The notes: generated by a model not told the origin, from the sequence alone. DNA of 64,000 bases from Oceanibium sediminis (GCF_003265325.1 NZ_QGNX01000001.1:496001-560000), one strand, 5' to 3'. Counted from the stretch's first letter, positions 33,023 to 42,020 are shown. Translations and numbers: made by a program.

Positions 33023-33043
33023 GAATCTCAAACTACTCGATTC
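33023..33043. promoter_or_regulatory. Candidate LysR operator between lysR and the permease gene
   Basis: GAATC at 33023-33027 and GATTC at 33039-33043 form an inverted repeat with 11 bases between, the spacing typical of LysR recognition sites. It is 23 bases from the lysR start and 52 from the permease start. Confidence 0.4.
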
Positions 33044-33094
33044 TCATATGGCTGTCGAGACAGTAGCCTCTCCTCCCAAAGACAGGGGATCGCC

Positions 33095-34126
33095 ATGTCA
33101 GTTTCAGAAATCATCCAGTACGCCCGACCGGGTGCGAAGCATGTCTATATCTTGCTGGCTGCAACAATGATCGCGCTGACCTTCTGGCGCCCCGGTTTTG
33201 CCCTGGAGACGGCGTGGTTCGTCATCCTCGGAATGATCCACGTCGCACCGCTCGTTGTTCCGGGCATCCTGCTCGCGGCCTGGATCACGGCAAGCGGCGC
33301 GAGCGACCAGGTGGCGGCGGTATTTCATGGCCGTAGGGTGCAATCCGTCATCGGAGCCACTGTCGTGGGTGCATTGCTTCCGGTCTGCGGCGTGACGGTT
33401 CTGCCGCTCATGGCAGGTCTTCTGGCCGCACGGGTTCCACTGGTCCCCGTCATGGCGTTCTGGCTCGCCTCGCCCATCACGGGACCGGCAATGCTGTCCG
33501 CGACAGTTGCGACCTTGGGATGGGAGTTCGCAATCGGCAAGGCGCTGGCAGCCATCGGGCTGGGTTTGTTTGGCGGTGCCATGACTGCACTGGTCGCAGG
33601 CTGCGATTGGGTCGCCTCTCCACTCCGCTCGAACCGGATCGTCGGATCGCTTGGGGGGCAATGCGGCGGATACGCTGAGGAAAGGGCTGGGTTTGATCCG
33701 CGCATCTGGCGCGATCCGGCCCGCCGCGCCGGGTTTGTTCGGGAAAGCTGGTCGATCACACGCCTGATCCTGCTGGTTCTCATACCCGCATTTGCGGCGG
33801 AGTACCTTTTGAACGCTTGGTTGGAGCCGAATGCCGTCGCCGCCTATATGGGCCGAAACAGTGCCTTTGCCGTTCCCCTGGCTGTTGTCATCGGCGGCCC
33901 GGCCTACATTGACGGATATGCGGCACTCCCGCTGACACGTGTTCTTCTGGAACACGGCATGTCGGCTGGCGCGGCCATGGCCTTTCTGGTTTCCGGCGGC
34001 GTTGTCAGCATCTGGGGCGCGATGGCGATCTTCCCGGTGCTGAAGCTGAAACCCTTCCTGCTTTATCTTGCATTGGCGCTCGTGGGGTCGATGGTTTCGG
34101 GATGGGTGTTCGGCGCGTTCTACTGA
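33095..34126 (+). CDS. DUF318 / ArsP-type predicted permease
   Basis: 343 residues with eight to ten hydrophobic helices. It matches the DUF318 (PF03773) permease type: two internal halves, LLPVCGVTVLPLMAGLLAARVPLVPVMAFWLASPITGPAML and VVIGGPAYIDGYAALPLTRVLLEHGMSAGAAMAFLVSGGVVS. Members of this family include the organoarsenical exporter ArsP. Only one Cys (VCG) is in the first motif, so a metalloid substrate cannot be assumed. GGGGATCGCC precedes the ATG at 33095. It probably forms a regulon with the divergent lysR. Confidence 0.85.
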   Translation: MSVSEIIQYARPGAKHVYILLAATMIALTFWRPGFALETAWFVILGMIHVAPLVVPGILLAAWITASGASDQVAAVFHGRRVQSVIGATVVGALLPVCGVTVLPLMAGLLAARVPLVPVMAFWLASPITGPAMLSATVATLGWEFAIGKALAAIGLGLFGGAMTALVAGCDWVASPLRSNRIVGSLGGQCGGYAEERAGFDPRIWRDPARRAGFVRESWSITRLILLVLIPAFAAEYLLNAWLEPNAVAAYMGRNSAFAVPLAVVIGGPAYIDGYAALPLTRVLLEHGMSAGAAMAFLVSGGVVSIWGAMAIFPVLKLKPFLLYLALALVGSMVSGWVFGAFY

Positions 34127-34188
34127 GCCAGGGCACGTGGGTAATCGCCGCGTCCTGACGAACTCGCAAAGGGGGCTCACACCGGACG

Positions 34189-34261
34189 GGCACTCTTCCA
34201 ATCCCCCACAGAACCACCACCCCCAAACGCAAAGGGGGCGCGCCCACCGGCACGCCCCCTT
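34189..34261. repeat. Copy B of a terminator-centred repeat
   Basis: Partner of the copy at 32072-32151, in the same orientation. It follows the end of the aminotransferase gene and contains its terminator. The stretch between the two copies is the lysR-permease module. Confidence 0.6.
34232..34261 (-). terminator. Rho-independent terminator of the aminotransferase gene
   Basis: On the minus strand AAGGGGGCGTGCC pairs with GGCGCGCCCCCTT (13 pairs, one G-U) around a GGTG loop, followed by TGCGTTT. It begins 21 bases after the stop codon. Confidence 0.75.
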
Positions 34262-34282
34262 CAGCATTTCTGATCGGGCAAC

Positions 34283-35467
34283 TTACTCCGACGTCGAGAC
34301 GATAGCCCGGGCCAGCCCCTCCAGCCCCTCATCCGGCAGGCCTGCGATGTTCACGCGGCTGTCGCCGACCATGTAGATCCCGGCCTGGTCGCGCAGGCGC
34401 AGCACCTGCTCGCCCGGCAGGCCCAGGCGGCTGAACATGCCGCGATGCTCGGCCACGAAGTCGAAGTCGTTGCCGTTGGTTTCGCGGCGCAGCGCCTCGG
34501 CCAGGCCGGTGCGCAGTTGCAGCATGCGCTGGCGCATCTCTTCCAGCTCGGCCTGCCAGTCGGCCTTCAGCTCGGGGTCGCTCAGGATGATTTCCACCAC
34601 CTTCGCGCCGTGATCCGGCGGGAAGGAGAAGTTCAGCCGGTTGATCGAGGCCATCACACCCTTGGTCACATCCGCCGTTTCCGTGTCGGCGCAGATCACG
34701 AAGGCGACGCCGACGCGGTCGCGGTACAGGCCGAAGTTCTTGGAGCAGCTGGCCGCGATCAGCATCTGGGGTACGCGGCCTACCATCTTGCGCACGGCGG
34801 CGGCATCCGCCTCAAGCCCGTCGCCGAAGCCCTGGTAGGCGAAGTCGATGAAGGGCATCGCCTGCTTTTCCAGCAGCAGGTCGGTCACGCGGTCCCACTG
34901 CTCGGGCGACAGGTTCGCGCCGGTGGGGTTGTGGCAGCAGCCGTGCAGGATGACGACGTCATCCGCCGCGACCTCGGCCAGGTCCTGCATCATGCCGTCA
35001 AAATCCACGCCGCGCGTCGCGTCGTCGAAATAGCGGTAGGTGCGCGCGCCCAGGCCCATGTGCTTGACCATCGCGGGGTGGTTTGGCCAGGTCGGGTCGG
35101 AATACCAGACGGTCGCGCCCGGCTTGGCCATCTTGACCAGTTCCAGAAGCTGGTGGATCGCCCCGGTGCCGCCCGGCGTGGCCGCGCCGACGATCCGGCC
35201 CTCGGGGGCGGCGTCGCCCAGCACCAGGTCCTGCATCGCGTCCAGGTAGCCCTGATCGCCCAGAAGCGCGACGTAGGACTTGCTTTCCTGCTGCTCGACC
35301 AGGCGCGCCTCGGCCGCCTTGACGGCGCGCATCACCGGGGTCCTGCCCTCAGCATCCTTGTAGACACCGACCCCGAGATCCAGCTTCTCCGCGCGCGGGT
35401 CTGCGCGGAACATGCCGATCATCTCGATGATCTTGTCTGGCGGCTGCTGTGTCAGGTTCTGCAACAT
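34283..35467 (-). CDS. Aspartate/aromatic aminotransferase (class I)
   Basis: 394 residues, PLP-dependent. The substrate-face segment CCHNPTGANLSPEQW (about 177-191) and the PLP lysine Lys243 in SCSKNFGLYRDRVG are clear; this last motif is typical of the AspC/TyrB family rather than the shorter archaeal-type subgroup. It transfers amino groups between aspartate or aromatic amino acids and 2-oxoglutarate. It is 3 bases downstream of the acetyltransferase gene, so these two are one operon, ending in the terminator at 34232-34261. Confidence 0.93.
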   Translation of the reverse strand: MLQNLTQQPPDKIIEMIGMFRADPRAEKLDLGVGVYKDAEGRTPVMRAVKAAEARLVEQQESKSYVALLGDQGYLDAMQDLVLGDAAPEGRIVGAATPGGTGAIHQLLELVKMAKPGATVWYSDPTWPNHPAMVKHMGLGARTYRYFDDATRGVDFDGMMQDLAEVAADDVVILHGCCHNPTGANLSPEQWDRVTDLLLEKQAMPFIDFAYQGFGDGLEADAAAVRKMVGRVPQMLIAASCSKNFGLYRDRVGVAFVICADTETADVTKGVMASINRLNFSFPPDHGAKVVEIILSDPELKADWQAELEEMRQRMLQLRTGLAEALRRETNGNDFDFVAEHRGMFSRLGLPGEQVLRLRDQAGIYMVGDSRVNIAGLPDEGLEGLARAIVSTSE

Positions 35468-35470
35468 GGC

Positions 35471-36043
35471 TTAGGTGTCCTCTGTATGGCTTGGCATGTC
35501 CCGGTCCCGGGACAAAACACGAGAGATTTCGGCCTGCCCCACCGGGGTAAAGCCCGCTTTCTGATATAGGCCCAGCGCACGGGGATGGTCCAGCGTGCAC
35601 GTCTCCAGCTTGACGGTTTTGGTGCCCGGAATGTCCCAGGCGGCGTGGATCGCCGTCTTCAGCAGCCAATCCCCAAGGCCGAGGCCGATCGCCTCGGGCA
35701 CCAGCCCGAGGTAGCCGAGCTCGACCGCCCCGTTCTGCCGTGCGTCCAGCAGGAAGAAACCGGCGGGCCAGCCGGCCCGCATCAGCGTGTAAAGGGTGAC
35801 TTTCGGGTCCTGTACGTAGGCGCGCAGCTCTTCGGGGTCGGTGGCAAACTTGTCCGTCCACTCCCACGGGCCGCCGACGGCGCTGTAGAGGTTGAGGAAG
35901 TACCACACCGGCGGCTTCTCGGCGGCGAGCAGGACCGTTGGCGGCCCGTTCGGCAGGCTCGGCCGGTCAAAGCCGGGGCGGCGGGTCATTTCGAGATAGG
36001 TGATCGTGACCGGCACGCGCGTGCCTGCGGGAACCATCGTCAT
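35471..36043 (-). CDS. GNAT family N-acetyltransferase
   Basis: 190 residues. The acetyl-CoA-binding motif A region is visible as ELGYLGLVPEAIGLGLGDWLLKTAIHAAW (about 118-146), followed by the typical LYQKAGFTPVGQAEI end of the fold. Substrate not predictable. Located 3 bases before the aminotransferase and probably co-transcribed with it. 109 bases, with hairpin-forming GC-rich sequence, separate it from the sulfurtransferase gene. Confidence 0.85.
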   Translation of the reverse strand: MTMVPAGTRVPVTITYLEMTRRPGFDRPSLPNGPPTVLLAAEKPPVWYFLNLYSAVGGPWEWTDKFATDPEELRAYVQDPKVTLYTLMRAGWPAGFFLLDARQNGAVELGYLGLVPEAIGLGLGDWLLKTAIHAAWDIPGTKTVKLETCTLDHPRALGLYQKAGFTPVGQAEISRVLSRDRDMPSHTEDT

Positions 36044-36152
36044 GTCTCAGCCCATCCTGTCTTGTTGCGCCCCGGTTGCGCGCCCGCCGGACACGGGCGG
36101 CCCACTGCAAGCCCCGAGGGTCCGGGGCGGGGCGTGTTGCGGGACACGGCCG

Positions 36153-37016
36153 TCAGCTCCGCGCCGGGCCCGTCTCGATCTGAAGGTCGGGATACTTGCC
36201 CCACTCGCTCCAGGATCCGTCGTAGAGCGCGTGGCGGGGATGGTCGAGCCGCTCCAGCGCCAGGCTCAGGATCGCCGCCGTCACGCCCGACCCGCAGGAG
36301 GTGATGACCGGCCGCGACAGGTCCACGCCCGCCGCTTCGAAGGCGGCGCGCAGGGCATCCACGTCCTTCATGGTGCCGTTGGGCTTCAGCAGGTCCTTGT
36401 AATGGACGTTGCGCGCCCCGGGGATGTGGCCGGCGCGCAGGCCGGGGCGCGCCTCGGCCTCTTCCCCGGCGAACCGCGCGGGCGAGCGGGCGTCGACGAT
36501 CTGCCACTCCTCCAGCTTGGCGGCCTGGGCCACTTGCGTGACGTCCTTGACCAGGCCCGCGTCCCGGCGCGCGGTGAAATGGCGGTCGCGCAGCACCGGC
36601 AGCTCATCCTCCACCGGGCGACCCTCGGCCCGCCACTTGGGCAGGCCGCCATCCAGCACGGCGACGTCGCGCTTGCCGAACAGGCGGAACAGCCACCACA
36701 CGCGGGCGGCGGAAAACAGGCCAGCGCCGTCATAGATCACCACGCGGTGCCCGTCGCCGATGCCCATGGCGCGCATACGCGATATGAACTTCTCCACCGG
36801 CGGGGCCATGTGGGGCAGCTCGGACTTGGCGTCGCTGATGTCGTCGATGTCGAAGAACCGCGCGCCGGGGATATGCGCCTCTTCATACTCGCGGCGGGCG
36901 TCGCGGCCTTCGGAGGGCAGGTACCAGCTTGCGTCCAGGACACGCAGGTCAGGCGCGCCGAGGTGACGTTCAAGCCAATCGGTGGAAACCAGGAGCTGCG
37001 GATCGGACTGGGACAT
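36153..37016 (-). CDS. sseA: 3-mercaptopyruvate sulfurtransferase
   Basis: 287 residues, two rhodanese domains. The catalytic Cys241 lies in the signature CGSGVTA, which is the 3-mercaptopyruvate-type loop and not the thiosulfate type (CRxGxx). The N-terminal domain is inactive (DGAGLFSAARVWWLF). It moves sulfur from 3-mercaptopyruvate to a thiol acceptor or cyanide in the cytoplasm. The ATG at 37016 was selected because the homologous part starts there; the open frame upstream is a GC-driven extension. Confidence 0.93.
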   Translation of the reverse strand: MSQSDPQLLVSTDWLERHLGAPDLRVLDASWYLPSEGRDARREYEEAHIPGARFFDIDDISDAKSELPHMAPPVEKFISRMRAMGIGDGHRVVIYDGAGLFSAARVWWLFRLFGKRDVAVLDGGLPKWRAEGRPVEDELPVLRDRHFTARRDAGLVKDVTQVAQAAKLEEWQIVDARSPARFAGEEAEARPGLRAGHIPGARNVHYKDLLKPNGTMKDVDALRAAFEAAGVDLSRPVITSCGSGVTAAILSLALERLDHPRHALYDGSWSEWGKYPDLQIETGPARS

Positions 37017-37137
37017 TTTGCAAGCTTTCACACAGTGGCGGCGGGTGCTTCGGGGATAGCTTTGGCAAGGCTTTATTGCAAGTTCGCAGGGGATGCCGCC
37101 GCAAGGGCGCGGGCCCCGCGGGCGCGGATGGCCTGTC

Positions 37138-39237
37138 TCAGGACTCCGCCTCAGCGTGCAGCACCTCGAGGAAGGCCGCGCCGAAACGCTCGGTCTTGCG
37201 CGGGCCCATGCCCTGCACCGCGTCCAGCGCCTCAAGCGTGTCGGGGCGCAGGGCCGCGATCTTGGCCAGCGTGGCGCGGGTGCACGACAGGTAGACGTCC
37301 AGCCCGGATTCGCCCCGCGCGAGGCGCACCATCTCGCCCTCCAGCGCGTCGAAAAGCCCGGCTTCCGAGCGCCCGGCGATCTTGCGCCGCGCGGGGTGGA
37401 CCTCGGCCGTCGCCTCGCCGGTGATCACCTCCAGGAATTCCGCGCCGTAGCGCTCCAGCTTCTTGTCCCCGATGCCCGAGATGCCGCGCATCTGGTCCAG
37501 CGTTTCGGGCCGCCGGGCCGCCATTTCCATCAACGTGCGGTCCGGGAAGATCACGTAGGCGGGCACTTTCTGCGCCTCGGCCAATGCGCGGCGCTTGCCT
37601 TTGAGAAGGGCGAACAGGGGCGCATCCTCTTCCGGCACCAGCGATTTCGCCTGCGGTGCGCCCGCGCCCCCGGCGGCTTTCAGGCGGTCCATGCGCAGCG
37701 TGACCGAAGCTTCGCCGCGCAGCAGGGGGCGCGCCGCCTCCGTCATCACCAGCGCGCCATGGCGCGCGGCATCGGGCCGCAGCAGGTCCAGCCCCAGGAG
37801 CTGGCGGAAGATCACCTGCCACTCGGCCTTGGACCAGCGCTTGCCGACGCCGAACGTGGGCAGGCTGTCATGGCCGCGCGTCTTGACCTTGTCGCTGGCC
37901 GTGCCGCGCAGGATGTCGATCAGGTGCATCATGCCGAAGCTTTGTCCCGTGCGCAGCACCGCCGAGAACGCCATCTGCGCGGCTTCCGTCCCGTCGAAGG
38001 TCTCGGGCTTGTCGCGGCAGTTGTCGCAGTTGCCGCAGTCGCCTTCGGGCGTCTCCCCGAAATAGCCGAGCAGCGCCTTGCGCCGACACCATGGCGTTTC
38101 CGCCAGGCCCAGCAGCGTGTTGAGGCGGCCATGGTCCGCCGCCTTGCGCTCCGGCGGGGCGAGCCCCTCGTCGATCTGCGCGCGGCGCAGGCGCACGTCA
38201 TCGGCCCCGAACAGGGTCAGCGTTTCCGCCGGGGCGCCGTCGCGCCCGGCGCGGCCGATTTCCTGGTAATAGGACTCGATCGACTTCGGCAGGTCGGCGT
38301 GCATCACGTAGCGGATGTCGGGCTTGTCGATCCCCATTCCGAAGGCCACCGTGGCGCAGACCACCAGCCCATCCTCACGCTGGAACCGGGTTTCCGCCCA
38401 GCGCCGGTCGTCCGCGTCCATCCCCGCGTGATAGGCCAGCGCGGCGTGCCCCGCGTCGCTCAGCGCGTTGGCCAGCGTCTCGGTCCGGGCGCGTGAGCTG
38501 CAATAGACGATCCCGGACAGGCCGCGCCGCGCGGCAACATAGTCCAGCACCTGCTCACGCGGCTTCTGCTTGGGCAGGAAGGCCAGGTTCAGGTTGGGCC
38601 GGTCGAACCCGTGCAGGAACACCGCCGGGGGTTTCGGGAACAGGCGGGCGGCGATTTCCTCGCGCGTTTCCGGGTCCGCCGTGGCGGTGAAGGCGGCCAG
38701 CTGGCAGCCCAGCCGCGCGCGCAGCTTTCCGATTTCCAGGTAATCGGGCCGGAAGTCGTGGCCCCACTGGCTGACGCAATGCGCCTCGTCCACGGCGATG
38801 AGCGTCGGCTTGATGCGCGCCAGAAGCGCTGCCGTTCCCGCGCGGGCCAGGCGCTCGGGCGCCATGTAGAGCAACTTCAGCTGGCCCGCGTCGATCCCCT
38901 CGAAGATCGCCTCGCTTTCCTCCGCATCCGTGGCCGAGGTCAGCGCCCCCGCCACGACGCCCGCCTCGCGCAGCGCGCGCACCTGGTCGCGCATCAGCGC
39001 AATCAGCGGAGAGATGACTACCGTCACCCCCTCGCGCAACAGCGCTGGCAGCTGGAAGCACAGCGACTTGCCACCGCCCGTGGGCATGATCGCCAGCACG
39101 TCCTGCCCGCTGGCCACCGCTTCCACGATCTCGGCCTGGCCGGGACGGAAGCCGGAAAAGCCGAAGACGGAGGACAGCAGCGCTTCGGGCGTCGCGACGG
39201 GTTTATCCATGGCCGGGGGCGTACTCATCTGTTGCAT
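37138..39237 (-). CDS. recQ: ATP-dependent DNA helicase RecQ
   Basis: 699 residues, longer than the common 600-residue RecQ. Domains in order: helicase domain with Walker A MPTGGGKSLCFQLPAL (about 50-65) and the DEAH box VDEAHCVSQWGHDFRPDY; helicase C domain; zinc-binding part with CRRK and CGNCDNC; winged helix; then two HRDC domains (about 520-600 and 620-699). RecQ opens recombination intermediates and stalled forks. The start may also be the ATG at 39228 or 39210; none has a good ribosome-binding site. Confidence 0.95.
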   Translation of the reverse strand: MQQMSTPPAMDKPVATPEALLSSVFGFSGFRPGQAEIVEAVASGQDVLAIMPTGGGKSLCFQLPALLREGVTVVISPLIALMRDQVRALREAGVVAGALTSATDAEESEAIFEGIDAGQLKLLYMAPERLARAGTAALLARIKPTLIAVDEAHCVSQWGHDFRPDYLEIGKLRARLGCQLAAFTATADPETREEIAARLFPKPPAVFLHGFDRPNLNLAFLPKQKPREQVLDYVAARRGLSGIVYCSSRARTETLANALSDAGHAALAYHAGMDADDRRWAETRFQREDGLVVCATVAFGMGIDKPDIRYVMHADLPKSIESYYQEIGRAGRDGAPAETLTLFGADDVRLRRAQIDEGLAPPERKAADHGRLNTLLGLAETPWCRRKALLGYFGETPEGDCGNCDNCRDKPETFDGTEAAQMAFSAVLRTGQSFGMMHLIDILRGTASDKVKTRGHDSLPTFGVGKRWSKAEWQVIFRQLLGLDLLRPDAARHGALVMTEAARPLLRGEASVTLRMDRLKAAGGAGAPQAKSLVPEEDAPLFALLKGKRRALAEAQKVPAYVIFPDRTLMEMAARRPETLDQMRGISGIGDKKLERYGAEFLEVITGEATAEVHPARRKIAGRSEAGLFDALEGEMVRLARGESGLDVYLSCTRATLAKIAALRPDTLEALDAVQGMGPRKTERFGAAFLEVLHAEAES

Positions 39238-39357
39238 CCGGCCATGACGCCCGGACTGGTTTCACGAAACTCTCGGCCTTCTGGTATCAAGCCCGGCGCG
39301 GGGTGAACAGCACCTTGACCCGGAATTCCGGGTGGATGCCCCGGATGGCGGTGCGTG

Positions 39358-39915
39358 TCACCCGGCGGTCAGGATGTGCACCGTCGTGTCGCCATAGCGG
39401 CGGCTGTCGCGCAGCATCACGCCCTCGGGCGGGGCGATGTCGGTCCCCTCTTCCCAGACGATCAGCGCGCCGGGGGCAATCCAGCCCCCCTGAAGCGCGG
39501 CACTCAGGGCCTTTTCGCCCAGCCCCTTGCCATAGGGCGGGTCGAGGAAGACCAGCCCGTAAGGCTTGCCCTGCACCTCGCCCAGGCGGGTGGCGTCGCG
39601 GCGGAAGATCTTGACCTGCCCCGTCACGCCCAGCTTGTCAGCGTTTTCGCGGATCAGCGCGCGCGCCTTCAGCCCGGCGTCCACGAACAGCACCGGCCCC
39701 GCGCCCCGGCTGAGTGCCTCGAACCCCAGCGCGCCGGTGCCCGCGAACAGGTCCAGCACGCGCGCACCTTCCAGCGGGGGGTAGTCGCCATGGGCCAGCA
39801 GGTTGAACAGGCTTTCGCGCACGCGATCCGTCGTCGGGCGCAGGTGCGCGCCCTCGTCACCCTTGCCCACGCTGGCCAGCGCCGTGCCGCGATGCCGTCC
39901 GCCAATGATCCGCAT
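39358..39915 (-). CDS. rsmD: 16S rRNA (guanine966-N2)-methyltransferase RsmD
   Basis: 185 residues. It has the RsmD start MRIIGGRHRGTAL, the RPTTDRVRESLFNLL motif, the SAM-binding loop VLDLFAGTGALGFEALSRGA and the catalytic DPPYG. It methylates G966 of 16S rRNA during 30S assembly. The start codon overlaps the stop of the upstream ferredoxin reductase (TGATG). A 120-base gap to recQ holds no gene. Confidence 0.95.
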   Translation of the reverse strand: MRIIGGRHRGTALASVGKGDEGAHLRPTTDRVRESLFNLLAHGDYPPLEGARVLDLFAGTGALGFEALSRGAGPVLFVDAGLKARALIRENADKLGVTGQVKIFRRDATRLGEVQGKPYGLVFLDPPYGKGLGEKALSAALQGGWIAPGALIVWEEGTDIAPPEGVMLRDSRRYGDTTVHILTAG

Positions 39916-41138
39916 CACTCTGCCGCCATGGTTTTCAGGTCCGCATCCGGGTCGGCGATGCGGACCGGGTCGGGGGATACCTGCGCCTCGATCCAGCGTT
40001 TGCCGAGCATATAGGCGCGCGGTTCGTTCATCGCGTCCACCGCCAGCAGCCGGTCGCCCTTGAAATACCAGACGGATTGCGCCCCCTCCCGCGTGCCGGG
40101 GCGCACAACGACGCGGTCATACCCGGCGTTCAGCCCGGCGATCTGCAATTTCACGTCGTACTGGTCCGACCAGAACCAGGGTTTCGCCGTGTAGCCCACC
40201 GCGTGACCCAGCATCGCGCCCGCCACCACCTCGGCCTGGTCGATGGCGTTGGGCACGCTTTCCAGCCGGATGCGCGTGTCGCGATAGGGAAAGGACGTAC
40301 AATCCCCCGCGGCGAAGATCTTCGGGTCCGAGGTGCGGCCATGGGCGTCCACCTTTATGCCGTTCTCGATCACCAGGCCCGCCGCTTCGGCCAGCCAGGT
40401 CTCGGGCTGGATGCCAACGCCGACAATCGCGAAATCGATGTCGAGGGTGGTGCCGTCGGTCAGCTCTGCGCCGCTGACGCGCCCGTCGCCGGTCAACCGC
40501 TCCAGCCCGATTCCCTCACGGATATCGACACCATGGGCGGCGTGTAGCGCGCGGAAGTAATCCGCCGTTTGCTCTGCCGCGACACGGTTCAGGATCCGCT
40601 CGGCCATTTCGATCAGCGTGACCTTCAGCCCCTTCGCAGCCGCCACGGCCGCGGCCTCCAGCCCGATATAGCCGCCGCCGACGATCAGCACGTGCCGCCC
40701 TTCCCGGAACTCCGGCGTCATAGCGTCGACATCCGCAAGGTTGCGCACCGTGAAGACGCCCGACAGGTTCCCGCCCGCCGCATCCGGCAAATGCCGGGGC
40801 CGCGAGCCGGTGGTCAGCGCCAGCTGGTCGTAGGCCAGGTCGGTACCGTCTTCGAGGTGCACCTCCTGCTTGGCCCTGTTGATCCCGGTAACGCGCTGGC
40901 CCAGCCTCAGCGTGATGTCGTTTTCCCCGTAGAAAGACAGCGGACGCAGGTACAGCCGCTCGACCGCCATTTCGCCCAGCAGGTACTTCTTGGACAGGGG
41001 CGGGCGTTGGTAAGGGGGCTGATCCTCTGCCCCGACCAGCGTCAGCGCGCCCTCATAGCCCTGCGCGCGCAGCTTCTCGACCAGGGTTGCCCCCGCCTGC
41101 CCCGCGCCGATCACCACGATACCAGCCATGCCCGTCAT
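39915..41138 (-). CDS. FAD-dependent ferredoxin/rubredoxin-type reductase
   Basis: 407 residues. Two Rossmann motifs are present: FAD-binding IVVIGAGQAGATLVEKLRAQGY near the N-terminus and NAD-binding VLIVGGGYIGLEAAAVAAAKG at about 150. The FAD motif FAAGDCTSFPYRD comes near 280. This is the putidaredoxin/rhodocoxin reductase type that moves electrons from NADH to a [2Fe-2S] ferredoxin for a monooxygenase or Fe-S reaction. No ferredoxin or P450 gene lies next to it. Coupled to rsmD by a TGATG overlap, divergent from the peroxiredoxin gene. Confidence 0.88.
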   Translation of the reverse strand: MTGMAGIVVIGAGQAGATLVEKLRAQGYEGALTLVGAEDQPPYQRPPLSKKYLLGEMAVERLYLRPLSFYGENDITLRLGQRVTGINRAKQEVHLEDGTDLAYDQLALTTGSRPRHLPDAAGGNLSGVFTVRNLADVDAMTPEFREGRHVLIVGGGYIGLEAAAVAAAKGLKVTLIEMAERILNRVAAEQTADYFRALHAAHGVDIREGIGLERLTGDGRVSGAELTDGTTLDIDFAIVGVGIQPETWLAEAAGLVIENGIKVDAHGRTSDPKIFAAGDCTSFPYRDTRIRLESVPNAIDQAEVVAGAMLGHAVGYTAKPWFWSDQYDVKLQIAGLNAGYDRVVVRPGTREGAQSVWYFKGDRLLAVDAMNEPRAYMLGKRWIEAQVSPDPVRIADPDADLKTMAAE

Positions 41139-41218
41139 TTCCCCCGTGTCCTTTTACCGACTTCCCCCTATATGGCGAACACGAGTACGGCGCGATACTG
41201 AAAACGAGGATATTGCTG

Positions 41219-41707
41219 ATGCCCCTTTCCCCCGGAGACACCCTGCCCGATGTCAATTTCGTCACCAAGACAGGGGCCGATCCCGACGTGCTGAACAGTA
41301 TCGAATTGCTCGGCAAGGGCCGCGCCGTCCTGTTCGGGATGCCCGGCGCTTTCACCAGCACCTGTTCGTCCGTGCATGTGCCCAGCATCCTGCCCGCGAT
41401 GGACGCGATCCGCGCCAAGGGGGTCGATACGGTCGCCATCGTGTCCGTGAACGACCCCTTCACGATGGAGGCCTGGGGCCGCCAGAACGGCGCGCTGGAC
41501 GCCGGCATCCTGTTGCTGGCCGACCCGGAGGCGAAGTTTTCCGAAGCTATGGGCACCTTCACCGTGCCCGAGCGGGGGCTGATCAACCGCTCGATCCGCT
41601 ATGTCATGACGACGAAGGACGGCGAGGTCGACGCCGTGCAGATCGAGACCGGCCGCGGCACTTGCGAACTGACCGGCGGCGCGGCGGCACTGGATCTGCT
41701 GGGCTAG
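41219..41707 (+). CDS. Peroxiredoxin, Prx5 type
   Basis: 162 residues. The peroxidatic Cys49 is in MPGAFTSTCSSVHVPS, the Prx5 signature (PGAFTxTCS), with a second Cys at 149. It reduces hydrogen peroxide or alkyl hydroperoxides with a thiol donor, in the cytoplasm. The ATG at 41219 follows CGAGGATATTGCTG. It converges with the pterin dehydratase gene. Confidence 0.92.
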   Translation: MPLSPGDTLPDVNFVTKTGADPDVLNSIELLGKGRAVLFGMPGAFTSTCSSVHVPSILPAMDAIRAKGVDTVAIVSVNDPFTMEAWGRQNGALDAGILLLADPEAKFSEAMGTFTVPERGLINRSIRYVMTTKDGEVDAVQIETGRGTCELTGGAAALDLLG

Positions 41708-41718
41708 GCCCGGACCGC

Positions 41719-41738
41719 GCGGCGGCTCAGGCCGCCGC
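41719..41738. terminator. Hairpin between convergent peroxiredoxin and pterin dehydratase genes
   Basis: GCGGCGGC-TCAG-GCCGCCGC is a perfect 8-bp stem with a 4-base loop lying between the two convergent genes; the loop contains the stop codon of the minus-strand gene. No T-tract, so termination is possible but weak. Confidence 0.3.
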
Positions 41739-42020
41739 ATCCATCTTTCCGGCCAGCGCGATGTCCAGCTCGGTCAGCCCGTCGGCGTCATGAGTGGTCA
41801 GGACGACCGTGACGCGGTTGTAGACGTTGGACCATTCGGGGTGGTGGTTCATCTTTTCCGCCTGGATCGCGATCCGCGTCATGAAGCCGAAGGCGGCGGG
41901 GAAGTCCTTGAACTTGAACGCCTTGGTGATCGCGTCGCGCCCCTCGGTCATCTGCCAGCCGGATTCGAGCAGGGGCTGAAGTGTGCTGTCGCGGGCGGCT
42001 CCGGTGAGTTTCTCTGCCAT
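41727..42020 (-). CDS. phhB: Pterin-4a-carbinolamine dehydratase
   Basis: 97 residues. The active-site motif MNHHPEW is at residues 57-63 with a further His at 77 (TTHDADG), the family's catalytic triad. It recycles tetrahydropterin after aromatic amino acid hydroxylation, but no hydroxylase lies near, so it may serve another function such as a cofactor for molybdopterin pathways. Its start overlaps the stop of the FemAB-like gene by one base (TGATG). Last gene of the six-gene T1SS operon. Confidence 0.92.
   Translation of the reverse strand: MAEKLTGAARDSTLQPLLESGWQMTEGRDAITKAFKFKDFPAAFGFMTRIAIQAEKMNHHPEWSNVYNRVTVVLTTHDADGLTELDIALAGKMDAAA

Noticed and set aside
32072-34261. The two repeats as attachment sites of an integrative element
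   Set aside because: No integrase, tRNA gene or mobility gene lies between or beside them; terminator function explains part of the similarity.
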